From Oceanobacillus sp. HTM 045 (GTDB lineage Bacteria > Pseudomonadota > Alphaproteobacteria > Rhodobacterales > Rhodobacteraceae), in the NCBI GenBank assembly GCA_009733745.1, contig WNWL01000001.1, positions 62,001 to 126,000 of the forward strand: 64,000 nucleotides of DNA, in the 5' to 3' direction. Both the position numbers and the translations under genes were made by a program. The notes below the pieces were generated by a model. The model was not told the origin of the DNA, searched no databases, and saw nothing but the letters and a program-made list of their open reading frames with translations. Positions 34,694 to 42,925 of this stretch are shown one piece after another (within the stretch, counting starts at the first letter, position 1; each line of letters starts with the position of its first letter).

Positions 34694-35437
34694 ATGCCCG
34701 ATCCTGTCATGGCCGCCGTGGTGCTGGCCGGGGTCTTCGTCATCTCCTTCATGAAGGGGGCGTTCGGGGGCGGGTTCGCGATCATCGGCATCCCGCTGCT
34801 GGCGCTGGTGATGGACCCGATCGCCGCCGGCGCGCTGCTCGCGCCGCTCTTCATCGCGATGGACCTGGTGGCGCTGCGCTACTGGAAGCCCTCGACCTGG
34901 TCGGCGCCGGACCTGAAGGCGCTGCTGCCGGGCATGGTCGCGGGGCTGGGGCTCGGCTGGCTGCTGCTCGGGGTGCTGGACGGCGACACCGTCTCGGTGG
35001 CGATGGCCGTCATCACGCTGGCCTTCGCGGGGTTCTGGTTCGCGGGCGGAGCGCGGGTGGCGGCGCGGCCGCGCTCGGTGCCGCTGGCGCTGGCGGCCGG
35101 GGCGGGGTCGGGGTTGACCACCATGATCGCCCATGCCGGCGGGCCGCCGCTGGCGATCTACCTGCTGCGCCGCGGGCTTCCGAAGGAACTCTACGCCGGG
35201 ACCACCAGCGTCTTCTTCACCTTCGGCAACATCCTCAAGGCGGCGCCCTGGCTCCTCGTCGCGCAGCCGGGCCGCGAGATCTGGCTGATGATGGCGCTGG
35301 CGCTGCCCGCCATCCCGCTAGGCGTCCGGGCCGGGTGGCTGCTGCACGGCCGCCTCGACCAGCGCCGCATGTTCGCGGCCTGCTACCTGCTCCTGGTCGT
35401 CACCGCGCTGAAGCTGCTCTGGGACGGGCTCACCTGA
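34694..35437 (+). CDS. TauE/SafE-family membrane transporter
   Basis: This 247-residue protein has about seven or eight hydrophobic segments and the two-repeat layout of the sulfite exporter TauE/SafE family, with the first-repeat motif KGAFGGGFAIIGIPLLAL and the second-repeat SGLTTMIAHAGGPPLAIYLL. Members move sulfite, sulfoacetate or other organic anions across the inner membrane. The start at 34694 follows GAGGCGG. It is set between livH and livM on the same strand, 13 nt before livM, which is unusual and suggests export of a by-product of the imported compound. Confidence 0.9.
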   Translation: MPDPVMAAVVLAGVFVISFMKGAFGGGFAIIGIPLLALVMDPIAAGALLAPLFIAMDLVALRYWKPSTWSAPDLKALLPGMVAGLGLGWLLLGVLDGDTVSVAMAVITLAFAGFWFAGGARVAARPRSVPLALAAGAGSGLTTMIAHAGGPPLAIYLLRRGLPKELYAGTTSVFFTFGNILKAAPWLLVAQPGREIWLMMALALPAIPLGVRAGWLLHGRLDQRRMFAACYLLLVVTALKLLWDGLT

Positions 35438-35450
35438 GAGGAGGGTTCTG

Positions 35451-36596
35451 ATGGATCTCGGCCTCATCATCTACCTCATGAGCCTGCTCACCATGGGCGG
35501 GATCTACGCGGTGCTGGCGCTGGGCCTGAACGTCCAGTGGGGGTTCACCGGGCTGTTCAACGCGGGCATCGCCGGGTTCCTCGCGGTCGGGGCCTATACG
35601 CAGGCGATCCTGACCACGCCGATCGACCGGGACCATCTCGGCGCCTATGACTGGCCGATCCCGCTGGCGATGGTGGTGGCGATGGTCTTCTCCGCCATCG
35701 TCGCCTTCGCGATCGCCAAGATCTGCATCCGTCTACGCTCCGACTATCTCGCGATCGCCACCATCGGCATCGCCGAGATCCTGCGGCTGGTGTTCAAGAA
35801 CGAGCTCTGGGCCACCAACGGGCCGCGCGGGGTCAGCCAGATCCCGAAGGCGTTCGAGGGTGTGCGCTTCGCCGACATCGACTGGCTGACGGGCGATCTC
35901 TCCGGCTGGGCCGCGCTGCGCTACGAGGCGGTCTCGCGCGGCTGGATGGACGTGCCGCTGCCGACGCCGGAGGAGCGGTTCCTCACCGCCGGCCTCTTCC
36001 TCGGCATGGTCGTGGCCATCGTGCTGGTGCTCTACATCGCGCTGGAGGCGGCGCGGAAGAGCCCCTGGGGCCGTACCATGTCGGCGATCCGCGACAACGA
36101 GACCGCCGCATCCGCCGCGGGCAAGGACATCGAGGCGTTCCGGCTGGAAAGCTTCGTGCTCGGCGCGGCGATGATGGGTCTCGGCGGCGCGATCCTGGCG
36201 CAGTATCTCAAGCAGATCGACCCGCAAGTGGCCGACCCGCTGACCGCGACCTTCCTCGTCTGGGTGATGCTGATCGCGGGCGGCTCGGCCAACAACAAGG
36301 GCGCCATCCTCGGGGCGGTGCTGATGTACGCGGTCTGGTCCGGCACCGAGATCCTGAGCCAGAAGCTGCTGACCTTCCTCTCCTCCGACACGGTCGGCCT
36401 GCTGACCCTTGCGGAGGCGGGCGAATGGTCGATTAGATTCGCGTATCTGAGAGTCTTTCTCATAGGATTGATTCTGCAATTCATCCTGCAGCGCCGCCCG
36501 CAGGGCCTGCTGCCGGAGAAGCGGCCGAAACCACGGCCGAAACCCAGCCCCCGGTCCGCGCCGGAGGCGGAAAAGACAGGGAGTACCCAAGCATGA
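35451..36596 (+). CDS. livM: Branched-chain-type ABC transporter permease (LivM-like)
   Basis: This 381-residue permease has about ten hydrophobic segments and the LivM features YAVLALGLNVQWGFTGLFNAG near residue 15-38, SDYLAIATIGIAEI, and the cytoplasmic loop RTMSAIRDNETAASAAGKDI. GGAGG stands just before the ATG. The C-terminus overlaps the binding-protein gene by 4 nt (ATGA at 36593-36596). It has a long polar C-terminal tail rich in Pro and Lys (about residues 350-381), probably cytoplasmic. Confidence 0.93.
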   Translation: MDLGLIIYLMSLLTMGGIYAVLALGLNVQWGFTGLFNAGIAGFLAVGAYTQAILTTPIDRDHLGAYDWPIPLAMVVAMVFSAIVAFAIAKICIRLRSDYLAIATIGIAEILRLVFKNELWATNGPRGVSQIPKAFEGVRFADIDWLTGDLSGWAALRYEAVSRGWMDVPLPTPEERFLTAGLFLGMVVAIVLVLYIALEAARKSPWGRTMSAIRDNETAASAAGKDIEAFRLESFVLGAAMMGLGGAILAQYLKQIDPQVADPLTATFLVWVMLIAGGSANNKGAILGAVLMYAVWSGTEILSQKLLTFLSSDTVGLLTLAEAGEWSIRFAYLRVFLIGLILQFILQRRPQGLLPEKRPKPRPKPSPRSAPEAEKTGSTQA

Positions 36597-37792
36597 AGAA
36601 GTTCCTTGCCACAGCCGCGGTCGCGGGCCTCGCCGCCGCCCCGGCGCTGGCCGACGACATCAAGATCGGCTCGGTCGCCGGCGCCACCGGCCCGATCGCC
36701 GAGCTGGTCGCGCCGATCCTGGCCGGCCGCAACCTGGCCGCCGAGCACGTCAACGCGCAGGGCGGCCTGCTGGGCGGCAACAACATGGTGCTGATCCTCG
36801 CCGACAGCCAGTGCGACCCGAAGGCCGGCGTGGACGCCGGGCAGAAGGTCGTCAGCGTCGAGCAGGTGGTCGCCGTGATCGGCGCCTCGTGCTCGGGCGC
36901 GACCAACGGCATGGTGCAGTCGGTGACGATCCCGGCCGGGATCATGTCGATCTCCGACTCGGCGACCGCGCCGTCGATCACCGACCTGAAGGACAACGAC
37001 CTGGTGTTCCGCACCGCGCCGTCGGATGCCTACCAGGGCGCGGCGCTGGCCAAGCTGGCCTGGGACGCGGGCTACCGCAAGCTGGCGGTGACCTACTCGA
37101 ACGACGACTACAACGCCGGCATCGCCGAGGTGTTCGCTGCCAGCTTCCAGGAGCTGGGCGGCGAGATCACCGCCAACCAGCTGCATGAGCCGAACAAGGC
37201 CTCCTACCGGGCCGAGATCACCACGCTCTCCGCCGGCGGGCCCGAGGGGCTGGCGCTATTCGCCTATTATGGCGGTTCGGGCATCACCATCATCCGCAAC
37301 TCGCTGGAGACCGGCGCGTTCGGCAAGTTCCTCGCCGCCGACGGCATGTTCGACGCCTCGGTGATCGAGACCATCGGCGCAGAGAACCTGGTCGGCAACC
37401 TGATGATCACCCAGTCGGCCTCCGACCCGGAGAATGCAAGCTACCAGCTCTTCGCCGAACTCTATGCCGATAGCGGATTCGACCCGGCCGCGCCCTACGC
37501 GGCGCATGGCTACGACGCTGCTTTCCTGGTCGCGCTGGCGATCCAGAAGGCGGGTTCGGCCGATCCGGCGCTGCTGCCGGCGGCGCTGCGCGACGTCGCC
37601 AACGCGCCGGGCGAGATCATCCGCCCGGGCGAGTGGGAGAAAGCCGTGGCCCTGCTGGCCGAGGGCAAGGACATCAACTACGAGGGCGCCTCGGGCCCGG
37701 TCGATTTCGACGCTGCGGGCGACGTGGCCGGATTCTACTCGGTCAACACCGTCGGCGACGACGGCCAGTATGTGATGGACTACATCCGCTGA
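36593..37792 (+). CDS. Liv-type periplasmic substrate-binding protein, first copy
   Basis: This 399-residue protein has a signal peptide (residues 1-19, cleavage after ALA) and a type I periplasmic binding fold: DDIKIGSVAGATGPIAELV, the ligand-loop GASCSGATNG near 100, SDSATAPSIT and the hinge NDDYNAGIAEVF. It overlaps livM by 4 nt and is followed by an intrinsic terminator at 37814-37844, so it ends the main transcript. The ligand is unknown; the fold serves branched-chain amino acids, amides and aromatic acids alike. A close paralogue follows. Confidence 0.93.
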   Translation: MKKFLATAAVAGLAAAPALADDIKIGSVAGATGPIAELVAPILAGRNLAAEHVNAQGGLLGGNNMVLILADSQCDPKAGVDAGQKVVSVEQVVAVIGASCSGATNGMVQSVTIPAGIMSISDSATAPSITDLKDNDLVFRTAPSDAYQGAALAKLAWDAGYRKLAVTYSNDDYNAGIAEVFAASFQELGGEITANQLHEPNKASYRAEITTLSAGGPEGLALFAYYGGSGITIIRNSLETGAFGKFLAADGMFDASVIETIGAENLVGNLMITQSASDPENASYQLFAELYADSGFDPAAPYAAHGYDAAFLVALAIQKAGSADPALLPAALRDVANAPGEIIRPGEWEKAVALLAEGKDINYEGASGPVDFDAAGDVAGFYSVNTVGDDGQYVMDYIR

Positions 37793-37813
37793 TCCACGGC
37801 GGAGCCTGAGACA

Positions 37814-37844
37814 GGGGGCGTCCCGGCCGCGGGGCGCCCCTTTT
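37814..37844 (+). terminator. Intrinsic terminator after the first binding-protein gene
   Basis: GGGGCGTCCC pairs with GGGGCGCCCC (one G-U pair) around loop GGCCGC, followed by TTTT. It lies 22 nt after the stop at 37792 and should end the livG-to-binding-protein transcript before the paralogous gene. Confidence 0.8.
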
Positions 37845-37860
37845 CGTTGCGCGGTTCGTT

Positions 37861-37925
37861 TCCCGGCCCCGTTCCCCGGCCCCGGTTGCGGCCCCGGTTG
37901 CGGCCCCGGTTTCGGCCCCGCCGCA
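37861..37925. repeat. GC-rich 12-bp tandem repeat
   Basis: The unit CGGCCCCGGTTG and close variants recur about four times between the terminator and the second binding-protein gene. The region is simple-sequence and could vary in copy number among strains. Confidence 0.6.
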
Positions 37926-38005
37926 GCCGCCCGGATGCGGCGCTTGAAACAACCCCCGCGCTTGTTGCAATGATGGTTTTCAATCAGAACCGGAGGGGAT
38001 TCCCG

Positions 38006-39223
38006 ATGCATCCGACCCGTCTTCTCGCCGCACTCGCCGTGCTGGCGGCCACCGTTTCCGCCGTCCCGGCCCGGGCCGACGACGTGAAGCTCGGCTCCGT
38101 CGCCGGGGCGACCGGCCCGATCGCCGAGATCGTCGCGCCGATCCTCGCCGCGCGGAACCTCGCGGCGGCGCATGTCAACGCGCAGGGCGGCATCCTCGGC
38201 GGCAACAGCCTCGTCCTCGTGCTCGGCGACAGCCAGTGCGACCCCAAGGCCGCGGTGGACGCCGCGCATAAGGTGGTCTCGCTGGAGCAGGTCGTGGCCG
38301 TGGTCGGCGCCAACTGCTCGGGCGCGACCAACGCGATGGCCCAGTCGGTGACGATCCCCGCCGGCATCGTCTCGGTCTCCGACGCCTCCGCCGCGCCGTC
38401 GATCACCGCGCTGGACGACCGCGACCTCGTGTTCCGGGTCGCACCCTCCGACACCAACAAGGGCGCGGCGCTCGCCCGCCTCGCCTGGGATGCCGGGCAC
38501 CGCTCCCTGGCCGTCGCCCACGCGAACGACGACTACAACTCGGGCATCGCCGAGGTCTTCGCCGCGACCTTCGTGGAACTTGGCGGCACCGTCACCGCCA
38601 GCGAGCCGCACGAGCCGGGCAAGCAGTCCTACCGCTCCGAGGTCGCCGCGCTCGCCGGGGCAGGGGAGGCGGACGCGCTCGCGCTCTTCGCCTATTACGG
38701 CGGCTCGGGCATCTCCTTCCTGCGCAACGTGCTGGAGGCGGATGCGTTCGATACCTTCCTCGCCGCCGACGGGATGCTCGACCCCTCGGTGATCGAGACC
38801 CTCGGGGCGGAGGCGCTGGCCGGCAGGCTGACCATCATCCAGTCCGACAGCGACCCGGAGAATGCCAGCCTCGCCGCCTTCGCCGAGCTTTACCGCGCGG
38901 CCACCGATCTCGACCCGAACGGGCCCTATGTCGCGCATGGCTACGACGCCACCTTCCTGCTCGCGCTGGCGATCGAGAAGGCCGGCGCGGCGGACCCGTC
39001 GCTGATCTCCGCCGCGCTCCGCGAGATCGCCAACGCCCCCGGCGAGGTGATCTGCCCCGGCGAGTGGGAGAAGGCCGTCGCCCTGATCGCCGCGGGCGAG
39101 GACATCAACTACGAGGGCGCTTCCGGCCCGGTCGACTTCGACGCCGCGGGCGACATCGAGGGCTTCTACTCGATCAACGTCGTCACCCCGGAAGGCACCT
39201 TCGAGAAGCGCCCGCTCAAGTAG
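38006..39223 (+). CDS. Liv-type periplasmic substrate-binding protein, second copy
   Basis: From ATG 38006 (GGAGGGG upstream) this is a 405-residue paralogue of the 36593 protein, with the same signal-peptide layout and colinear motifs: DDVKLGSVAGATGPIAEIV, GANCSGATNA, NDDYNSGIAEVF and YEGASGPVDFDAAGD. The two are clearly the result of a tandem duplication, but they have diverged in the ligand-facing loops (for example SDASAAPSIT). It lies downstream of an intrinsic terminator and so has its own promoter; it may widen the transporter's substrate range. A hairpin terminator follows at 39250. Confidence 0.92.
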   Translation: MHPTRLLAALAVLAATVSAVPARADDVKLGSVAGATGPIAEIVAPILAARNLAAAHVNAQGGILGGNSLVLVLGDSQCDPKAAVDAAHKVVSLEQVVAVVGANCSGATNAMAQSVTIPAGIVSVSDASAAPSITALDDRDLVFRVAPSDTNKGAALARLAWDAGHRSLAVAHANDDYNSGIAEVFAATFVELGGTVTASEPHEPGKQSYRSEVAALAGAGEADALALFAYYGGSGISFLRNVLEADAFDTFLAADGMLDPSVIETLGAEALAGRLTIIQSDSDPENASLAAFAELYRAATDLDPNGPYVAHGYDATFLLALAIEKAGAADPSLISAALREIANAPGEVICPGEWEKAVALIAAGEDINYEGASGPVDFDAAGDIEGFYSINVVTPEGTFEKRPLK

Positions 39224-39249
39224 CGGCGGGGCCGGAGACGGAGACCCGG

Positions 39250-39288
39250 ACGGGCAGCGTCGCCGTAAGGCGAATAGCTGCCCGTTTT
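39250..39288 (+). terminator. Intrinsic terminator after the second binding-protein gene
   Basis: ACGGGCAGC (39250-39258) pairs with GCTGCCCGT (39277-39285), with an inner TCGCC/GGCGA stem and GTAA loop, followed by TTT. It closes the liv cluster 26 nt after the stop codon. Confidence 0.8.
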
Positions 39289-39328
39289 CCGGCGGCGCGG
39301 ATCGTGCGGCTGCGCTAGGACTCTCTCC

Positions 39329-39913
39329 ATGGATTCGCCGCACGCATATCCGCTCCCACCGGACGAAGCGCTCTACGCGGCGCTCCTCGCCCGCGACGCG
39401 GCCTGGGACGGGAAATTCTGGGTCGGCGTCACCTCCACCGGCATCATCTGCCGCCCGACCTGCCCGGCGCGCAAGCCGAAGCGGGCCAACGTGGTTTTCT
39501 TCGCCGATCTCGCCGCGGGGCTAGAAGCGGGCTTCCGGCCCTGCCTGCGCTGCCGCCCGCTCGACCCGCCGGGCGCGGTGCCACCGCAGCTTGCCAGGCT
39601 GATCCGCGCTGTCTCCGCCGACCCGGACCGGCGCTGGAGCGAGGCGGATGTCGCCGCCTTCGGCCTCGACCCCTCCACCGTGCGGCGTGCCTTCCGCCGC
39701 CGCTTCGGCGTGACCTTCCTCGCCATGGCCCGCGCGCTGCGCCTCGCCCGCGCCGCGCGGCGGCTCGGCGCGGGGGCCTCCGTCATCGAGGCGCAGATCG
39801 AGGCGGGCTACGAATCCCCCTCCGGCTTCCGCGCCGCCTTCGCCCGCGCCACGGGCGCCGCCCCCTCAACGCTCGCAAATCGCTCGCAAGGAGAGAGACA
39901 TGAGCCAGTCTGA
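39329..39913 (+). CDS. AdaA-like methyltriester-sensing DNA repair regulator
   Basis: This 194-residue protein has the Ada N-terminal zinc fold with Cys41, Cys45, Cys72 and Cys75 (GIICRPTCPARKP, RPCLRCRP), where Cys41 is the position that accepts methyl groups from DNA phosphotriesters in Ada proteins. An AraC-type helix-turn-helix follows (residues about 88-185, with DPSTVRRAFRRRFG). The O6-alkylguanine transferase domain is absent, as in Bacillus AdaA. It probably senses alkylation damage and activates repair genes. It overlaps the next gene by 14 nt, which is unusual because that gene encodes a metabolic lyase. Confidence 0.9.
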   Translation: MDSPHAYPLPPDEALYAALLARDAAWDGKFWVGVTSTGIICRPTCPARKPKRANVVFFADLAAGLEAGFRPCLRCRPLDPPGAVPPQLARLIRAVSADPDRRWSEADVAAFGLDPSTVRRAFRRRFGVTFLAMARALRLARAARRLGAGASVIEAQIEAGYESPSGFRAAFARATGAAPSTLANRSQGERHEPV

Positions 39914-40661
39914 CAAGGCCCGCGCCTTCGCCGCCCTCCACGTCGAGGGCGACCCGGTCGTGCTGTTCAACTGCTGGGATCCGGGCAGCGCGCAGGCGGT
40001 CGCGGCGTCCGGTGCGAAGGCGCTCGCCACCGGCAGCGCCTCGGTCGCCGGGGCCTTCGGCGCGCCGGACGGGGAGGGGCTGGCGCTCGACCTCGTGCTG
40101 GAAAACCTCGCCCGCATCGCCGCGGCGACCGACCTGCCGGTGAGCCTCGACTTCGAGGGCGGCTATGCCGCCGACCCCGCGCCGCTGGCGGAGAATTTCT
40201 CCAGGGCGCTGGAGGCCGGGGCCATCGGCATCAACTTCGAGGACCAGGTGGTCGGTACGTCCGACCTCTACGACGTGGAAACCCAGTGCGCGCGCATCCG
40301 CGCGCTCCGCACCGCGGCGGAGGCCGCCGGCATCCCCGCCTTCATCAACGCCCGCACCGACCTGTTCCTGAAGTCCGGCCCGGCCGAGCATGCCGGCCAC
40401 ATGCCGGCCGCCATCGAGCGCGCCGCGGCCTATGCCGATGCCGGGGCCAGCGGCTTCTTCGCGCCGAAGCTGGGCGACGAGGGGCTGATCGGCCAGCTCT
40501 GCGAGGCGGTGGACCTGCCGGTGAACATCCTCGCCTTCCCCGGCTTCCCGAGCCGCGCGCGTCTGGCGGAACTCGGCGTCGCCCGCATCAGCCACGGGCC
40601 GTTCCCCTGGCGCAACATGCTCAAGTGGCTGGAGGCGGAAGCCCGCGCGGCCTTGGCCTGA
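39900..40661 (+). CDS. Isocitrate lyase/PEP mutase-family protein
   Basis: This 253-residue protein has the family's TIM-barrel sequence signature: FNCWDPGSAQAVAASGAKALATGSAS near the start, PVSLDFEGGY near residue 80, and NARTDLF around residue 150. The length and small size match oxaloacetate decarboxylase/2-methylisocitrate lyase-like and carboxyphosphonoenolpyruvate-type members, which cleave or rearrange C-C or P-C bonds of 2-keto acids with Mg. AGGAGAG precedes the ATG inside the adaA-like gene's end, so the two are translationally coupled. The exact reaction is not evident. Confidence 0.88.
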   Translation: MSQSDKARAFAALHVEGDPVVLFNCWDPGSAQAVAASGAKALATGSASVAGAFGAPDGEGLALDLVLENLARIAAATDLPVSLDFEGGYAADPAPLAENFSRALEAGAIGINFEDQVVGTSDLYDVETQCARIRALRTAAEAAGIPAFINARTDLFLKSGPAEHAGHMPAAIERAAAYADAGASGFFAPKLGDEGLIGQLCEAVDLPVNILAFPGFPSRARLAELGVARISHGPFPWRNMLKWLEAEARAALA

Positions 40662-40719
40662 CCGGCGGGGCGGTGAATTTCTTGCGGCGCAGCATCGCGG
40701 GCTGCGTTAGTACCGGGGC

Positions 40720-41691
40720 ATGGTCTCCATGCTGCCCTCGGTTCTCGCGGTCATCGCCCCGGTTTTCCTTCTGATCGCGCTCGGTTTCGCCTGCGCGCGC
40801 ACGGGTTATGTCGTACCGTCCGGCAACGGCGCGTTGTCGGGTTTCGTGATGAAAGTGGCGATGCCCGCGCTGATCTTCCGCGCGGTGAACGCACAGCCGA
40901 TTGCCGAAGTGATCCAGCCCGGATTCGTCGCCGCCTACGCCGGGGCCTGCCTCGCGGTCTTCGCCTTCGGCTGGCTCCGGGCGCGCTACATGGGCGGTTA
41001 CGCGGCGACGCCGAGCGCCATCCGCGCGCTCGGCATGTCCTGCCCCAACAGCGGCTTCATGGGCTATCCGATCGCGGCGATGGTGGTCGGCGCGCCGGTG
41101 GCGGGGGCCAATTTCGCGCAGTTCGTGATCGTCGAGGCGATGCTGCTGATCCCGCTCGGCCTCGCCGTGGCCGAGATCGGCGCGGGCGCGGGCCGGCCCT
41201 TCCGGCAGGCGGCGCGCGAGACGCTCGGCAATCTCGCCCGCAGCCCGCTTCTGATCGGCCTCGCCGCCGGCGTCGCCTTCGCCGCGACCGGGTTGAGCCT
41301 GCCGGGCTATCTCCAGCAGGTGATCGACATGCTGTCCGCGGTCGCGGCGCCGGTGGCGCTCTTCGTGGTCGGGACAACGGTCGCGGGGCTCAGCGGCGGC
41401 GCGCGGCCGTCCGGCATCGCCTGGGTGGTGGCGGGCAAGCTGGTGCTGCACCCGCTGGTCTTCCTCGGCGCGCTCCTGCTGGTGCCGGGGCTGGACCCGC
41501 TGGTGATCGGCGGGGCGGTGATCTCCTGCGCCGCGCCGATGATGAGCATCTACCCGATCTTCGGCGCACAGTTCGGTGAGCAGGACATGGCCGCGACGGC
41601 GCTTCTCGCCGCGACGGTCGTCTCCTTCCTGACCATCGCCACCGTCATCGCGCTGACCGGCTGGGCCGGGATGGTGGCGCTGCCGGGGTAG
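40720..41691 (+). CDS. AEC-family (auxin efflux carrier) transporter
   Basis: This 323-residue protein has about ten transmembrane segments in the two-bundle AEC layout, with the first motif VLAVIAPVFLLIALGFACAR, AMPALIFRAV (about residue 48-57), and GAPVAGANF and the second half GTTVAGLSG near 215. Members export or import malate, malonate and similar organic acids. It starts 58 nt after the lyase gene, so it may carry its substrate or product. ATG 40729 is an alternative start. Confidence 0.88.
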   Translation: MVSMLPSVLAVIAPVFLLIALGFACARTGYVVPSGNGALSGFVMKVAMPALIFRAVNAQPIAEVIQPGFVAAYAGACLAVFAFGWLRARYMGGYAATPSAIRALGMSCPNSGFMGYPIAAMVVGAPVAGANFAQFVIVEAMLLIPLGLAVAEIGAGAGRPFRQAARETLGNLARSPLLIGLAAGVAFAATGLSLPGYLQQVIDMLSAVAAPVALFVVGTTVAGLSGGARPSGIAWVVAGKLVLHPLVFLGALLLVPGLDPLVIGGAVISCAAPMMSIYPIFGAQFGEQDMAATALLAATVVSFLTIATVIALTGWAGMVALPG

Positions 41692-41726
41692 GGGGGCTGC
41701 GCTGCAATCGCCCAGGCCGGTGCAGA

Positions 41727-41765
41727 GGGACGCGACCCGGCCCCGGGGAGGGCCGGGCGCGTCCC
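41727..41765. terminator. Bidirectional hairpin between convergent genes; collapsed relative of the 133-bp repeat
   Basis: Bases 41727-41743 pair with 41750-41765: a 16-bp stem with one bulged A, loop CGGGGA. The arms resemble the ends of the 133-bp units (GGGCCACGTCCGGCCCT type) but the middle 100 bp is missing. It lies between the AEC gene stop at 41691 and the oxygenase stop at 41786 and fits a shared terminator, although no U-run is present. Confidence 0.6.
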
Positions 41766-41785
41766 GGGCTTCGGCTGATCGGATC

Positions 41786-42925
41786 TCACGGATCCAAGCC
41801 CACCCCCAGCGCCTCCGCGACCATCCGCTGGAAGTGGTGGACGGCGTGCTCCGACAGTTCCGTCAGCCCCTCGTCGACGATGAACCGGCCCTGGTTGTAG
41901 CCGAGCGAATTCAGCCCGCGCTGCACGCTCTCGCAGAGGCCGATATCCTCGGGCTGGAGCACGTCCTTCTGGTAGGCGATCGCGTCGGCCAGTTGCGGTG
42001 TGACCACGCCGCCGAGCGTGAACCAGTCCTGGTACTCGACGCAGGTCTCCGGCTTGTCCGGGTTCATCTGCAGCACCGAAAGGTTGGGCTCGCCGGGATA
42101 GATCCAGATGGTGAAGTTCGGCCAGACGAAGAAGCCCGCATAGCCGAAGTCCACGTCCCCCGGCTCGAAGGAGAAGGCCGCCGAGTCGGTCGTGCGCGGC
42201 GCGGATGCGCATTGCGACGAGTATGCCTTGTGGGTGATCGTCCGGTAGGAGTTCATGTCCACCAGGTCCACGAAATCCTTGTGGGCCGGGGCGCAGTGGT
42301 AGCATTCGAGAAAGTTGTCCACGAGCACCTTCCAGTTCGCCTCCACATGGTAGGTGTCGCGCTGGGCGAAGGCGAGATCGTCGGCGCGCGGCAGGTAGCT
42401 GCGGATCTCCTCCTCCAGCCCGGCCATCTGCTCGGCAAAGGGCACGGCGTCCGGGTCGAGGTTCACCAGCACCAGCCCGCAGAATACCTCCACCCGCACC
42501 GGCTTCAGCGAGAAGTCGCACTTGTTGAAGCCGGCCACGTTCTCCGAGTTGCGGGCATTCACCAGCCGCCCGTCGAAGTCGAAGGCCCATGCGTGGTAGG
42601 GGCAGGTGATCACGTTCTTCCTGCCCGTCCCCTCCAGCAGCTCGTGGCCGCGATGGGCGCAGACGTTGAAGAAGGCGCGCAGCTCCCCGTCCCGTCCCCG
42701 CGCGACGAACACATTCTGCCGGTGGATCTTCGTGGTCAGGTACTGGCCCGGCTCGGCCACCTGGCTGACATGCCCGGCATAGTGCCATGTCCGGTAGAAG
42801 ATCGCCGCCTTCTCCTGCTCGAAGATGCCGGCGTCGGTGTAATAGCGCGCCGGCAGGGTGAAGGACCGTTTCGGGTCCGCCCGGAAGGGCATGTCCTGCG
42901 GGCCGTGCGGGCGGGGTCCGTCCAT
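41786..42925 (-). CDS. Rieske non-haem iron oxygenase alpha subunit, carnitine/betaine type
   Basis: This 379-residue protein has the Rieske cluster ligands Cys89, His91, Cys108 and His111, and the mononuclear iron motif NFLECYHCAPAH with His210 and His215. The electron-bridge position that is Asp in naphthalene-dioxygenase-like enzymes is Glu207 here, a mark of CntA/GbcA-like quaternary-ammonium oxygenases. Such enzymes cleave carnitine, glycine betaine or stachydrine using a partner reductase; none is encoded nearby. A LysR gene lies divergently upstream across 99 bp. Substrate specificity within the group is inference. Confidence 0.88.
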   Translation of the reverse strand: MDGPRPHGPQDMPFRADPKRSFTLPARYYTDAGIFEQEKAAIFYRTWHYAGHVSQVAEPGQYLTTKIHRQNVFVARGRDGELRAFFNVCAHRGHELLEGTGRKNVITCPYHAWAFDFDGRLVNARNSENVAGFNKCDFSLKPVRVEVFCGLVLVNLDPDAVPFAEQMAGLEEEIRSYLPRADDLAFAQRDTYHVEANWKVLVDNFLECYHCAPAHKDFVDLVDMNSYRTITHKAYSSQCASAPRTTDSAAFSFEPGDVDFGYAGFFVWPNFTIWIYPGEPNLSVLQMNPDKPETCVEYQDWFTLGGVVTPQLADAIAYQKDVLQPEDIGLCESVQRGLNSLGYNQGRFIVDEGLTELSEHAVHHFQRMVAEALGVGLDP

